DNA of 64,000 nucleotides, taken from positions 277,423,164 to 277,487,163 of the forward strand of contig OZ010799.1 in the NCBI GenBank assembly GCA_963932465.1, given 5' to 3'. Each line of letters starts with the position of its first letter. Positions within the stretch are counted from its first letter, which is position 1. Positions 10,049 through 21,662 of this stretch are shown in pieces. A model generated the notes under the pieces. It was given only the letters and a program-made list of their open reading frames with translations. It had not been told where the DNA came from and did not search any database. Made by a program: the position numbers and the translations under genes. The stretch is from Maratus speciosus. Its lineage: Eukaryota > Arthropoda > Arachnida > Araneae > Salticidae.

Positions 10049-12075
10049 TATATATATATATATATATGTGTATGTACTAAACTTAGTCCGCACGATAAAA
10101 GTCGCAATTATGCACGGATCTTCTTCAAACTCGCCAACAATTTTGAGATGGTTAATATCTCGGCGGGGATTGAAATGGGCCAAATCGGCCCAAGGGAATG
10201 GAAATGGGGGGGGGGGGGTAAAATTTTTGAATACCGTCTTAACAAGATTCTGATAAAACCAGCTCTTACACAACAATGACAGGAAAAAATAAATATTTTT
10301 CGTTATAGCAGTTGCCAACAATTAAGAAAAAAACAATAAAATTTTCACCACAACAATTGCTTTTATATTGCATGAAATCCACGTAAAAAAATAAATTAAA
10401 TAGTTTGACGAATTGAAAACAAATTGAATATTACGTCATAAGTTTTCTAGAGCAAGATTTCAGCATGGAAACTCAAAATGAAATAAATAGTTTGACGAAT
10501 AAAAAAAAAATATATATATTGCGTCATATTAGAAACATAATGGACCTCAGCAGGTGAATATGTAACGTCATGTGAGTTTGAAGAAACGTATTAAAACATG
10601 ATAAAAACCCGACTATGGAAATATTAACATATTTTAACACTTTGAGGTTCTCTGAATTTGTTTAGCCATTTTTAAACCTATCTCATATACATGCGTGTGT
10701 GTATTCGTGTATATTAGAATTTTCACAAAATGTTTAGCTCCCTGGAGTTCATTCTTAGTGGAGGAACTGGGTTTATCTCTAATTTTGATTTAAGTTTTGT
10801 TTATGAATTTAGTACTTAACATCGAAATCTACCTCCGCCTGTAGGCCAGAGCCGGCAGGGATTTTTTTTTACTGTACACACACTGTGACAAATTCTTTAA
10901 CCTAAATTTTTACTTTTTTTTTCTACTGTGCTTGCACTTTACCAAATTAAATATTTTCATAAGTTTCTGACACGTTCAACCGAACAGGCCTACCAAAAAG
11001 CTTTCAGCTTACATCTCTGCCGATAGGGAAATTTAACTGAGAGCCACAAACAAGTGGAAACAAATCGGAAATGACAGAGTAGATGTGTGAAGAGAAAAGC
11101 GGCAGTGCACACAATCAGAAGTAAAATTCAAACGTGCTCACAATAGTGACATGTCGGAAGCTGTACCTCAAGCGCGGTAAATGAGGTGCGTTCGTACTGT
11201 AACTAGTTTTATAAATATTCAGATCTTCGTGCAATAGTTGTCGCACTCTTATGTAAAACTGCATAACTACAAAATTTATTGCGATTATATATATTAAATT
11301 CAGTAATACAGAAACAATATGACTCCAATGTTGTTTCCAATGAAATTTCTTTCCAATAAAATCACAAAAAGGTCTAATTAAACTCGAAATAATGTCCTCT
11401 TTTCTAATATGAGTGCGATTTTTGAAACACGAGGTCATCTAAATATTAAAAATTGTACCAAATTTCAGTTCACAAATGGTAAAACCTACTTTTGACGCAT
11501 CATTTGGGTTCATTGGATCGTACAAAATAGCTTATGAACTTTTCCTTAAATCCTCATAAAGTGAAAGGTATTCAGAGACCGGGCAACACTATGAAATAAA
11601 TTAAAGTTTGAAACGTGGATTTAACAATAGTATCTTCAAATTTTCATGCTTTCTAGTCCAATGAAAAATTAGTTGAAAATGCATATGTTAAAATATACTT
11701 TACCTAGCTGCTCCAAGGAAATCATGTAAATTAACAAATGTGGGTGTTACCATTTGAAAAATGAAAATGGGTGCATTTTTTATATGTGGGTGACCTTTTA
11801 TGTTTGAAAAGAAGATATTATTCCGAGTCTGTTGACTTCATTGTTATTTTACTGTACAATCTGAGAATAAAGATTGGTGTTTTCGTTCTCAGAAATTGAA
11901 TAAGTTAGAGACTTGAAATTTTGCATACTTACAGCTGAATACTCCGATCACATGATAAATCATAAAATTTTGAAAAAGTCTTACATCATTTTAATTAAAT
12001 GAATTAATTTAAGGACACCCGACAATGTTTGCAATTTAGATTTTAAAACAAAACCTTCATTTCAGTTTTTTTTTC
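10049..12075. other. AT-rich repeat-derived stretch without genes
   Basis: Contains a (TA)n tract (10047-10066), a block at 10090-10250 related to 12960-13100 (CACGATAA, GGGCCAAATCGG), a G14 run near 10206-10219, and two copies of a TAGTTTGACGAAT block (about 10400 and 10482). A 70-bp block at 11145-11215 (AATGAGGTGCGTTCGTACT) is repeated inverted at 60670-60745. A block near 10800-10860 with GCCTGTAGGCC and GCCGGCAGGGATTT recurs at 15215-15272. No gene seen. Confidence 0.55.
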
Positions 12076-12078
12076 ACG

Positions 12079-12170
12079 TAGGCTATAGTGCTCTGTGGTA
12101 GCGTATTTACCTGCTAATCAAAATGTTCCTGGTTCGAAGCTCGGCGTCGGCGTTTGAAATTTTTTTTCCA
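12079..12170 (+). pseudogene. tRNA-like relic, possibly a SINE head
   Basis: An A-box-like TAGTGCTCTGTGG at 12085-12097 and a B-box-like GGTTCGAAGCTC at 12131-12142 have tRNA spacing. The intervening ACCTGCTAATC resembles the anticodon arm of tRNA-Ser(GCT). A T8 run at about 12160 would stop RNA polymerase III. The acceptor stem does not pair, so it is not a working tRNA. It could be a solitary tRNA pseudogene or the head of a SINE whose body I cannot delimit. Confidence 0.45.
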
Positions 12171-12769
12171 GAAGTACATTTCACTATCTAATAGGTTCAA
12201 TTTTACAGAACTTTTGCTTTTTTTTCTTTTGCCATTTTAAGGTCAAAAGTTGTCGTAAAATATTTTATCAATTATTTTTTTTTTAAATTCGAAAATTCTT
12301 TTTTCGAGAAGTTGTGAAATTTTAAATTGACGACATTTCATTGTCCGATGGATTAAATTAAAATAATTTTCGCATTTTTTTGCCATTTTAAGGGTTTCTT
12401 TTTTATTTAGCTAAAATTAAATCTTGTAATTAAATTATGCTTTTCAGATATGCAAACATATGCTGTTGCAATTGTCTGAAAATAAATTCTTGAATATTTT
12501 TAATTTTATTTAAAAAATATCTTTCAATTGTAATAATTTTTAAATTAAATTTAATGGTGCTGCCATCTATGTTCTTATTGAAAATGGTTAAGGATTTAAT
12601 AATTATAAATTAATTATTAATTAAAGGATAAAGTGTTTTAGCAGGAATATTAAACGAAACTCTCTGTGCGATATTCGATGACACTTACCCTCTTGTTTTT
12701 TATGCAACGGACTATACTCTACGTCCTTAGACCCGAAAATTTTCTGTATATGCCTAAAGTTCGTCAGTT
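12171..12769. other. AT-rich spacer
   Basis: Low-complexity AT-rich DNA. No gene and no repeat partner recognised. The frame at 12666-12851 overlaps the dispersed repeat that follows and has no domain. Confidence 0.5.
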
Positions 12770-12913
12770 TTTAGGTAGATTTCGTATGAAATGGGGTCTA
12801 TTGGGTATTCGTATGAAACTATTGGGATCGTTCCTATGTTGGAATTTCTGAAAAAATTTTGCAGATCTACACCGATCATGACTCCTAGAACCCAAAACCA
12901 CCCCCAGTAAAAA

Positions 12914-12951
<38 letters not shown>
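12770..12951. repeat. Dispersed repeat ending in (TA)n, copy 2
   Basis: Same block order as 1641-1790 (TTAGGTAGATTTCGTA, CCTAGAACCCAAAACC, CACCCCCA), then a (TA)n tract at 12919-12951. Confidence 0.7.
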
Positions 12952-12955
<4 letters not shown>

Positions 12956-14880
12956 TTTCTTCTGGACACGATAACTTTTGTAATTCTGCATCAATCTCTT
13001 CCAAACTGATACATAAAATCAAAGGGCATAAATTCTCGGTCAAGTTCGTTAATGGGCAAAATCGGACCAAGGGGATGGAAATAGGGAGGGGTTTTGTGAA
13101 AACCGAAAACCCCCCATAACTTCTTAATTTTTGTACATATCAAATCAGTTTAAAGTTTTTATTACTTCTAAAAATAGGGCCAAAATTTTATGTATCACAG
13201 ATTTTTGATAAAGTTAAAAATGGGCTTAAGGGGCGCAAAAAATAGGGTTTTTGGGAGAAAAAAAATCATAACTTCTTCAATTCTCAAGATATCAATTCCA
13301 ATTAATTTTATTATAAATTTCCTTAATATTATCTACAACTTTTATATTCACAAGTTTTTGATAGGACCAATTCGTATCGCAACAAAAAATTAAAAACGAA
13401 AACAAAAAGGGGGTTTGAAGAAGTAAAAAATCCATAACTCCGACAATTCAAAAGATATAAAATCCCCATGAATTTATCATAATCTTCTTAATATTGTCTA
13501 CAACATCTATATAGACAAGTTTTGGATAGGACCAATTCTTACAGCAAAAACAAATTAAAAATATATAGCGGTTGAAGAAAAAACCCATCTAAGTAAGGGT
13601 GTATTCAAATCCAAACTGCGTATTTTCTGACTCATTTTACAATTCATTTTTGCTCTCAAAGGCTTCCAAATGGTACGTTTTCTTACTCAGAAACTATATA
13701 ATGTACCGTAATGGTCGATTTTTTGATAGAGGCAGAATATATTTTTAAAAATGCTGTTAAAGTGGGCATTTTGAACCGAATTTTGCGAAGCGGATTGTGT
13801 TGGAAAAATCATTGCATTAAGGATGCACTCAAATCCAAACTGCTTGTTTTCTGACTCATTTTTAAATTCATTTTTGCTCTCAAACGCATTTAATTGGTAG
13901 ATTCGCTTATTCAGAAACTATATAATGTTCCGCAATGATCGATTTTTTGATAGAGGCAGAATATATTTCAAAAAATTATGTCAAAGTGGGCATTTTGAAC
14001 GGAATTTCCCGAAGCAATTGTGTTATCACTTTCTTCTGGACACGATAACTTCCGCAATTCTGCACAAATGTCTTCCAAACTGATACATAAATTCAAGGGA
14101 CATAAAATCTCGGTCAAGTTCGTTAATGGGCAAAAGCGGACAAAGGGGATGGACATAGGGAGGGGTTTTGTGAAAACCGAAAAAAACCCATAACTTCTTA
14201 ATTTTTGTGCATATCAAATCAGTTTAAAGTTTTTATTACTTCTAAAAATAGCGCCAAAAATTCATGCATCACAGATTTTTGATAAAATTTAAAATAGGCT
14301 CAAGGGGCGCAAAAATAGGGTTTTTGGGAGAAAAAAATTCCTTACTTCGTCAATTCTCAAGATATCAAATCCAATAATTTTATTATACATCTCCTTAATA
14401 TTATCTACAACTTTTATATTCACAAGTTTTTGATAGGACCAATTCGTACTGCAAGAAAAAAAAACGAAAACAAAAAAGGGGGGTTGAAGAAGAAAAATTT
14501 TCATAACTCCGTCAATTCACAAGATATAAAATCTCCATGAATTTATCATATATCTTCTTAATATTGTCTTCAACATTTATATAGACAAGTTTTTGATAGG
14601 GCCAATTCTTAAAGCAAAAACAAACTAAAAATACATAGCGGTTGAAGAAAAAAATCATCTTATTAAGGGTGCATCTTATTAAGGGTGCCAAACTGTCTAT
14701 TTTCTTACTCATTTTTAAATTCAGTTTTGCTCTCAAACGCATCCAATTGCTAGATTCTCTTATTCAGAAACTATATAATGTACAGTAATGATCGATTTTT
14801 TGATAGAGGCAGAATATATTTCAAAAAATGATATCAAAGTGGGCATTTTGAACAGAATTTCCCGAAGCGATTGTGTTGGA
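12952..14880. repeat. Direct duplication of a 1.07-kb unit
   Basis: CACTTTCTTCTGGACACGAT starts at 12952 and again at 14026, and about 850-1000 bp after each match in the same order: TCGGTCAAGTTCGTTAATGG, GGGAGGGGTTTTGTGAAAAC, ATAACTTCTTAATTTTTG, AGGGGCGCAAAAAATAGGG, TTTTTGATAGGACCAATTCG. Each unit also holds a smaller internal duplication (CAAGTTTTTGATAGG about every 180-230 bp). Identity is roughly 85-90% by eye. The short frames at 12885-14742 are readings of this repeat. Confidence 0.85.
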
Positions 14881-15092
14881 AACGAAAAATATTGCCCTAC
14901 TGAGAAAATAATTGTTTATTAATCAAGTTTTAATTAATTGAAAGAAAAATAAAAACACAGGTCGCTTATAAATCTTTCCAAAAATTACATCAGCATGTTT
15001 CATTTTTTTTTTTTTTATTAAAAATTAATCTGAAAATGTGCCAGAAAATTTCGAGTTGTTGAGTATGGAAAAATATTTTTTTAATATCGCCT
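13595..15092. repeat. Diverged relatives of the TTAA MITE (TTAA-1) family
   Basis: Blocks at 13595-13825, 13828-14025 and 14680-15092 share the internal landmarks TTCAGAAACTATATAATG, TCGATTTTTTGATA and AAAGTGGGCATTTTGAAC with each other and with 52970-53376. They are distant relatives of the MITE family at 21985, 43018, 50362, 56876 and 58975 (same landmark order: CTCAAATCCAAA, TTTTTGCTC, CAGAAACTAT, AAAGTGGGCGTTTTGAACCG, TTGTTGAG). Only the last block is near full length. Confidence 0.65.
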
Positions 15093-16050
15093 TAACATGA
15101 TTCTGATAAAACCAGCTATTTTATAAAAAGGATATAAAAACTCGTCAAAAGAGACAGATAAAACTGTTAAAGTGGATTTATATCTAATAATGATTTAGTT
15201 TTTGTTGGTGAAATTAGTATACTTAACTTCGAAATCTATCTCTGCCTGTAGGCCGGGCCGGCAGGGATTTTTTTCATCGAAGCCAAAATTTGTTCCTATT
15301 TTATGAATTCTTTCCTGAGATTTTTGTATTCATAAATAATTATAAAAGACTGAATTATAAATCGAATGATATCTTTTTCGTCTTTCTAAGATAATATGAC
15401 AATTAAAAAGCGATTTTTTCCCAAGCACTTTACGTCTGGTAATACTACTCAGTTGCCTTCAGCATTCAATTAGCAAGTTTGCATATTTTGTTTCCGTTAT
15501 GCATATCAATTTTTATGAGGTGAGAACAAGAGCAAGCATTTCCCTTTAAAATAATGATAAAGAATTGTAATATAAACGGAAACACATCTTTTATAAGTAT
15601 TCAGGATGACATATAAAGCATAAATTCAAGGATAGTTTTTATTTAAGCTGTTAAAGAGTATGAGATTACCTTTGAAGAGTTAATGTTCATGTAACACATC
15701 AGTTCACGTGCAGAGTTTCATTGCCGGGATATACAGTGTTTATTTTACAGCATATAAAAGATAAATTTGTGCATTTTTTCTTAACAATAGTAAGTCGTAA
15801 TAAGATTGATTTCCTGGTCGTAATACTGTACTTAAATTTGGCTTTTTATTCTTTTCCTTTTATGTATTTATCACCTGCATAGATATAAACTCCCGCGATA
15901 CTTTATACACCTTTAGTTAGCGCCCACTGAACACTGTCTGTCCGATTAACCCCGGAAACTAGGGGAAGCACAGAATCATTTTAGGGAGCCACCTTTCATT
16001 CGGGAAAAGTTTTCTAAATTCTACATACGTAAAATTTGTCAGTGCTATAA
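15093..16050. other. AT-rich spacer
   Basis: No gene. Contains a second copy of the GCCTGTAGGCC...GCCGGCAGGGATTT block (15215-15272; the first is at about 10820-10862) and a short block (ATGATTCTGATAAAACCAGC, about 15098) also found near 10240. Confidence 0.5.
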
Positions 16051-16060
16051 GTATTATTAT

Positions 16061-16304
16061 GGTTGGTTGGTTGGTTGTATTTATGACGGCCAATTATCTG
16101 CACGCGGGATATAGGCCCAGGGGGGAGTGCCCTTCTTGGGGGTCTTTCTAAGGGAACCTAACCCGTATTAACGCTTGGAAATCCAAGGTTCGAAGAAAAC
16201 CACGAAAACTCCGAACGATTAGGCCGACGGGCGTGATTGGGTTCGAACCCAGAACCTCCCGTCTACCAGTTTCGAGAGCAGAACCGCTCAGCCACTGGTG
16301 GGGC
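16061..16304 (-). mobile_element. tRNA-derived SINE with (AACC)n tail
   Basis: Read on the minus strand from 16304. The head has an A box TGGCTGAGCGGT (16283-16294) and a B box GGGTTCGAACCC (16239-16250), as in a Ser/Leu-type tRNA. It is followed by a tRNA-unrelated body with TTTTCGTGGTTTTCTTCGAA, then CCCTGGGCCTATATCCCGCG, and an (AACC)n tail at 16061-16076. The element is flanked by a direct repeat GTATTATTATG (16051-16061 and 16305-16315), the hallmark of LINE-driven insertion. It carries its own internal polymerase III promoter and no coding sequence. It is about 245 bp, a typical SINE length. Confidence 0.9.
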
Positions 16305-16315
16305 GTATTATTATG

Positions 16316-17683
16316 AGAGTGGCTAAATGGAATTAATATATTTCATTAAACAATTGTTTAATGTTCCCTTATATACTTTATATAGTGAATATTAGTAGTA
16401 TACTCATGCATGACATACAAGTATTCTTCATTAAAATGAGGTTTAATTTAACTTATGTTAAAAATATTTCGAACTAGATTTTATAATATAGTAATAAGTT
16501 CAAATAAGTTTCACGAACAAAAATAAAATTAATTAAATTTGGCTTAACCTGAGTCAAATTAAACCACGTTTTAAGGAAGAATAATCGAAGGTTGGCAAGT
16601 ATGATATGGTTTTTGTATGTTTAGTTAAACGATCGGGGGGGGGGGGGTTCTAATCAGCACAGCAGTATGTCATAAGATTGGTTTAAAGCCTATTGATCAC
16701 ATTCAGATTTTCCAGTTAGATAAATTTCCTGTAATATCGTATGAATGTTCTATTGAATTGGGTAAATTTGCCCCTCCAAAAAAAATTTTAAATTCAATGT
16801 AAAAAAACAAAAAATGGGAATTAAAGGCTCCATTTTACACTCAGTTTGGGCCCCTCTTAAATTTTAAAGGGGAAGCTCGTGCGTCATGTGCCTTTTGGGT
16901 AATCAGGCCCTGGGTGTGCCCGCTGAGATTGAAATGGCGTCTGACGTAGGCAGATTTTTTAAGTCCTTGCATGGTTCCCTCAATTTCCACACCAATTTTT
17001 CCTAATGGTTTTCTTTGACTTATTTGATCACAGAAAAATAAGGTGGAGAAAACTTAAAAAAATTATTCGTATTCAAATTCAAGGGATCGTTACAAACGCT
17101 GAGAAAAACCAGCCCTACGACAGACACCATTTTTGTGTCAGCGCTCAGGCCTAGTATTCAGGGGGCAGTGCTCTAGTGTTAAAGGACACCCATTAGTTTA
17201 GAATTTAAAAGTTAGCAAACAGATTTCAGTTCACGTTGGTTCGTTTGTTTAAGACTCATTGCTTGACCGTTCTATCAGTCGGATCTCCTTCTTCACTTCT
17301 TCAATGTTAAACCTCCACTGCAAACAAAGCAGATTTTCAATCTACGATAATATAATATACCCAAGAACGAAAAAGCGCCATAATCTCTTCCAAGTTATTA
17401 GCGATTTTGAAAAGAGTTCTTTATCTTTATAAACTTCAGACCAGTATATTTTCAAGATTTAACCCTATCGCTGCGTAATTTTTTTTATCAAAATAGGTTC
17501 AAAAATTGCGCACATTACATTTAAATCAGACTAAATCAAGGTTGTCATTGGAGACTATTTTTATATTCTCGCACTACTATTTTAAGAAAACCAATTTTGC
17601 AGAATAGTTATAGTTATAGTTAGTATTATTATGCAGTATACACTCTTGTAGATGTTGTTAAAGTCTATATGGAATTTTTGTAT
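16316..17683. other. AT-rich spacer
   Basis: No open frame and no repeat partner recognised. Contains a G12 run near 16637-16648 and an A/T-rich imperfect inverted repeat near 16430-16570 (GGTTTAATTTAAC with CAAATTAAACC). No gene called. Confidence 0.5.
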
Positions 17684-17687
17684 TTAA

Positions 17688-17887
17688 CACTAGAACGCCC
17701 GGGAATTTTACTCAAGTTTCATAAAAAATATTTGATACCAGAATTTTTATTTAAAATTATTTGACTGATTTATTTAACGTAAATCTGCGTAGTTTAAATT
17801 TAACTTATTTTATGAAAGAATTCTGGCTCCAGTTGACTTTTAATCATATGGTCGGAGTCGGGTCGACTCCTTCCAGGCGTTCTAAGG
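17688..17887. mobile_element. piggyBac-like MITE, 200 bp, copy 1
   Basis: TTAA at 17684-17687 and 17888-17891. The left end CACTAGAACGCCCGGGAATT and the right end GGCGTTCTAAGG are inverted. The left half (AATTTTACTCAAGTTT, ATAAAA) is found inverted in the 200-bp element at 32190-32389, so the two are the same family in opposite orientation. TTAA duplication and CCCTAGAA-like ends are piggyBac features. There is no coding capacity. Confidence 0.8.
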
Positions 17888-17894
17888 TTAAAAA

Positions 17895-18003
17895 GTGGTC
17901 GCCAGAGGAAAAAATGATTCCCCGAGGAAACCTCGGGTTACGCAAATTTTGCTACTTTTATGTTGCCCGAGGAAATCTCGGGTTGCGCAGCGAGAGGGTT
18001 AAA
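17895..18003. repeat. Paired CCCGAGG hairpins next to a TTAA
   Basis: CCCGAGGAAACCTCGGG (17923-17939) is a 7-bp stem with a 3-base loop; CCCGAGGAAATCTCGGG (about 17969-17985) is a near copy. On the minus strand the outer end reads TTAACCCTCTCGCTGCGCAA, like the end of the TTAA MITE at 7942. It is probably one end of a related piggyBac-like element. Confidence 0.55.
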
Positions 18004-18728
18004 CAACCATGATGTTTGATAATGCAAAGATGAATATAAAGAAAATTATTATGTGTAATAATTATAATAGATTTCTTTGAAGCTAAATTTTACACAACGC
18101 TGTCTTTTTATTTGCTCCTATTATATAACTGCAATATTACTATCATTTACAATGTAAATAAAGCGTTTCTTAACAATTCTAACTTCTTAATAAATTTAAG
18201 TACATTGAAAATAACTGAATTAACAAAAAATGTTATCATATGTATTCAAAATTTATTTTATTCATATCTTGAGCTTTGAGCATTTTAGAGATTTCGGGAG
18301 AAAAATAGATCACTTTTAGCGGATTTTCTCTCATAAAAATGTAACCCATTTTTATCTTCTTTATTTTTCTTTTTAGCCGTTTTGCCTTTGGTCGGTCGGA
18401 AACATTATATTATGATTAGATATAGTTGTTGGCTTTTTACAGTAGTAAAGGAGAAAAAAAAGAGTAAGCATCCATTTTTTCATAAATTTATTAAAGAACA
18501 AAAAATAATTTAATCAAAAAAAGCAAAAAAAAAAAACCAGCAATTGTATTTTTCTGAGCAAAGTAATTCTGTTGCTAAGATGTTAGAATGGTTGAACCTA
18601 ACCGGAATTTAGGAATGAATTGATTTGAAAATAATTAAATACTTATTTTAACATATATCCTAAAATCAAATTTTATTTTAAAAAATTCTGTGTGCCAATT
18701 ACAGCAGGGAATTACAAAGTGGCATATA

Positions 18729-19177
18729 CTGGGTATCCCAAAAATGACTGATGGATTTTACAATTCAATAACTTGCAAACGGTGACAGATATTTAAAAAA
18801 TTCTTGCAAGAGGATTATGTATGATGTCAGGAGATTTTACTGTGATTCTTGATTTCAATTCGAATTTCAAACAATAGATGGAGCTGACAGCAATAAGTGC
18901 TCAGTCCAGACCCGATTTTTGGTACTTCCGGATCCATGCAATACATTTTAATCTCCTTTTTCCTCATGAAAGAAGAGAGAGGCCGAAAAATCGAGCCTGC
19001 ATTTAGCGATTATTGCTTGCAGTGCCATCTATCGATGCTATTTGTAACTAAAAGTCAGAATCGCAGCGTACAAACTCCTGACATCTTACATAACACTCCT
19101 GCAAGAAAAAATTAATATCTGTCACCGTTTGCAAGTTATTGAATTTCAAAATCCATCAGTTATTTTTGGAGACCCGG
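18729..19177. mobile_element. mariner/Tc1-like MITE with 85-bp TIRs
   Basis: TA at 18727-18728 and 19178-19179. The ends CTGGGTATCCCAAAAATGAC and, on the other strand, CCGGGTCTCCAAAAATAACT continue as inverted repeats for about 85 bp, including AATAACTTGCAAACGGTGAC. The C(C/T)GGGT...CC(C)AAAAA end and TA duplication fit mariner-type elements. At 449 bp it is non-autonomous; the 72-codon frame inside it has no transposase motif. Confidence 0.85.
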
Positions 19178-19635
19178 TATATAAATGCAATGTCACTAAC
19201 AGTTATAATGTAACTAAAGCGGATTTTGAACAATTGTAAATTCTTAATAAATGCAAAGACATTCAAAATAACTGAATTTAAAAAAATGTTATCATATTTA
19301 TTCAAAATTTATTTTATTCATATCTTCAGCTTTGAGCCTTTTAGAGATCCCGGGGGAAAAACTAGATAACTTTAGCAGTTTTTCTCCCATAAAAATTTAA
19401 CCCATCGACGTTTAGATATAGTTTTTGGCTTTTTTCCAGAAGTAAAGAAGAAAAAAAGAGAGCAAGCATCCATTTCTTCTTAAATTTATTAAAGAACAAA
19501 AAATAATTTATTCAAAAAACAACAATTATCTTTTTCTGGGGCAAAGTAATTCTGTTGTTAAGAAGTTGGAATGGTTGAACATCACGTATTTAGGAATTGA
19601 TTTGAAAATAAAATACTTATTTTAACATACAGGGA

Positions 19636-20046
19636 TGACAGGGATGACTGCCCCGGGAACCCAGCTTTCGCTTTAGAGTATAAGTGCAATCCCGGGGGGG
19701 GGGGGGAGACTCGAATCCACTGCATATGGTAAGATACATTAACAATGAGTAGTCTTTACAATATTTTTAAAACAGTTAATAACATACAGAAAAATAAAAA
19801 ATTCAGTTTGCTGTTTTTGACTCTGAAACTCACAAGAAGTCTCATCAGTACATACATTGACAGCAATTGCACTATGTTGTATACATGCGTAAACAATTAC
19901 AAGACATATTTTTTTAATATTAGAGCTGAAAAACTTCAAGTGAAATGCATATGCTGATAAATATAATGAAAATACTAAATTACTAAATAAAACAAACCAA
20001 AAGAAATAAGACAAATATTTACATTATATACAAAACAGGGACTCCT
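19636..20046. mobile_element. Unclassified insertion in the second duplicate
   Basis: Defined by comparison with the first copy at about 18655-18665, where the sequence is uninterrupted. It starts CAGGGATGACAGGGATGACT and ends ACAGGGACTCCTG. It contains a G13 run (19693-19705). A CAGGG start recalls hAT-type elements, but no clear target-site duplication is visible. The boundaries could be off by a few bases. Confidence 0.5.
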
Positions 20047-20110
20047 GAAGCAAATTTTATTTTAAAAATTCTGATTGCCAATTATAGCAGGAAATTGCAG
20101 TTAAGTGGTA

Positions 20111-20502
20111 TATATCACATACCACCGCCTTTGAAAGATTAATTACTGATTGAATAACAATAAGTATTACCAATTTTGTCAAACTCATCAATATGTAAGA
20201 TTGTAAAAAAAATTTTCTTACCTGATATGTTAGATCCTAGAAGAATCAATTTTTCTGAGTCTGTGAAAAGATTATGAAGTGATGAATGTTTTAAGCTCTG
20301 TTGGTTTAAAAAACAAAGAGAAGAATTAATTCATTGAAATGGTAAAATACTATTGATGTACTTAAAATAGTTTATTGCATGCAAGAAAAATAATTTGATT
20401 TAAAAATGAAAAGTTCATAGTGTTTTCTAAGTTAAGAATGCGACACGTGACTGAAAACGCAAATTTCACATTTAAAAACATACAGCACAGTGCATTTTGA
20501 CT
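20111..20502. other. AT-rich spacer
   Basis: No gene or repeat partner recognised. Confidence 0.5.
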
Positions 20503-21504
20503 AATAGCCCAGTGGTAGGGGAGCAAAAAAAGGCCCAATTCGGAAATACTTAGGAGGAAGCTGAAAATTGTTTTAATCCCTTCAGTTTATATCTAGAATG
20601 AATATGCTACGTTTTCTCCCTCGTACTAGGTGAGCGTTAGGAATTATACATTAATTTATAGTCAAAAAACACGTTTTTTAAAAATACCATAACACTATCT
20701 CGAAATCACTAACTTTTCAAAAACATTGTCAATACAATTCTTGTAGAGCTTAAAATTCTGAATAACATGAGTACCTACACTTAATACTTTTGTTGAATAT
20801 TAAGGTCACAATTCTGCTTTAAAGTTTTAGCCCCGTGGTCAGAGGGTTGAACTTAGAATCAATTAGGGGAAAACTGGAAATCGTTTTAATCCTTTCAGAT
20901 TAGGTCTAAAATGAATATTCTATGTTTTCCCCTTCGTACTAAGTGAGCGTTAGGAAATATGTACACATTTACGTTCGAAAAACACGTTTTTCTTTAATAT
21001 TTTTAGCCATATCTGAAATTGTGACCTTAATTTTGAACAAAAATAATAATGTGAGTATTCATTTTATTCAAAATTTTAAGCTCTACAACATCTGCATTGG
21101 CAATTTTTTGATATAGTTAGCTGTTTTGAGATATTGTCAAGGTAATCTGATCTCTCCTATCTTGAAGCTCTTGATTAGTGATTAAGGCAAAATTTTGAAA
21201 TGGAACTGCGACCTTAATTTCGAACAAAAATATAAATATGGGTACTCATTTTATTCAGAATTTTAAGCTCTACAACAATTGCATTGACAATGTTTTTGAA
21301 ACATTTAGGGATTTCGAGATAATGTTATGGTATTTAAAAAAAACGTGTTTTTTTTACTATAAATCAATGTATAATTCCTAACGCTCACCTAGTAGGAGGG
21401 GGAAAACACAGCATATTCTTTCTAGACTTAAACTGAAGGGGTTAAAACAATTTCCAGCTTTCCCCTAATTATTTCCGAATTCAACTCCCTAACCACTGTG
21501 CTAT
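20503..21504. repeat. Foldback element with 330-bp arms and a third internal copy
   Basis: Arms about 20503-20830 and 21186-21504 are inverted copies (CTAGGTGAGCGTTAGGAATT against its complement near 21380). An additional diverged copy runs 20831-21130 in the same orientation as the left arm. Both outer ends begin TAGC(C/A)CAGTGGT(T)AGGG, which resembles a tRNA A box, but no B box follows. The unit is therefore better read as a foldback transposon than as a SINE. Confidence 0.75.
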
Positions 21505-21662
21505 AAGTTAAAGTTGAATAAATGAAAATTAAAGTTCTAGTTCTATATTCACCTTGAGTTAAATAATTAGTCCAAGCAATCAATAGATCCTCAGTATACA
21601 TATAACCTTTCCAAAAAGATGGTAAATATTTTATTTATGTTGTCGTGACGACGTGAAAATTT

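Larger units (their letters stand above)
18105..20110. repeat. Tandem duplication of a 620-bp block, both copies interrupted
   Basis: 18105-18728 and 19178-19635 plus 20047-20110 are diverged direct copies (AATGTTATCATAT, ATTTATTTTATTCATATCTT, TTTTAGAGAT, AAGCATCCATTT, TAAAGAACAAAAAATAATTT, GCAAAGTAATTCTGTTG). A mariner-like MITE sits exactly at the junction (18729-19177), and a second insertion (19636-20046) breaks the right-hand copy. Confidence 0.85.

Noticed and set aside
9829..10107. Repeated 90-codon frames with KWCDIIFPSLYYGTFL
   Set aside because: Identical because they read the two arms of one foldback; the rest is poly-Lys or (TA)n translation.
11115..11438. 107-codon minus-strand frame (MTSCFKNRTHIRK...)
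   Set aside because: No recognisable domain, AT-driven composition, and part of it overlaps a block repeated inverted near 60700.
12079..12170. Functional tRNA-Ser
   Set aside because: A- and B-box-like motifs are present but the acceptor and D stems do not pair and the B box has a mismatch.
20503..20530. tRNA gene from TAGCCCAGTGGTAGG
   Set aside because: No anticodon arm or B box follows; the motif is the end of a foldback unit.
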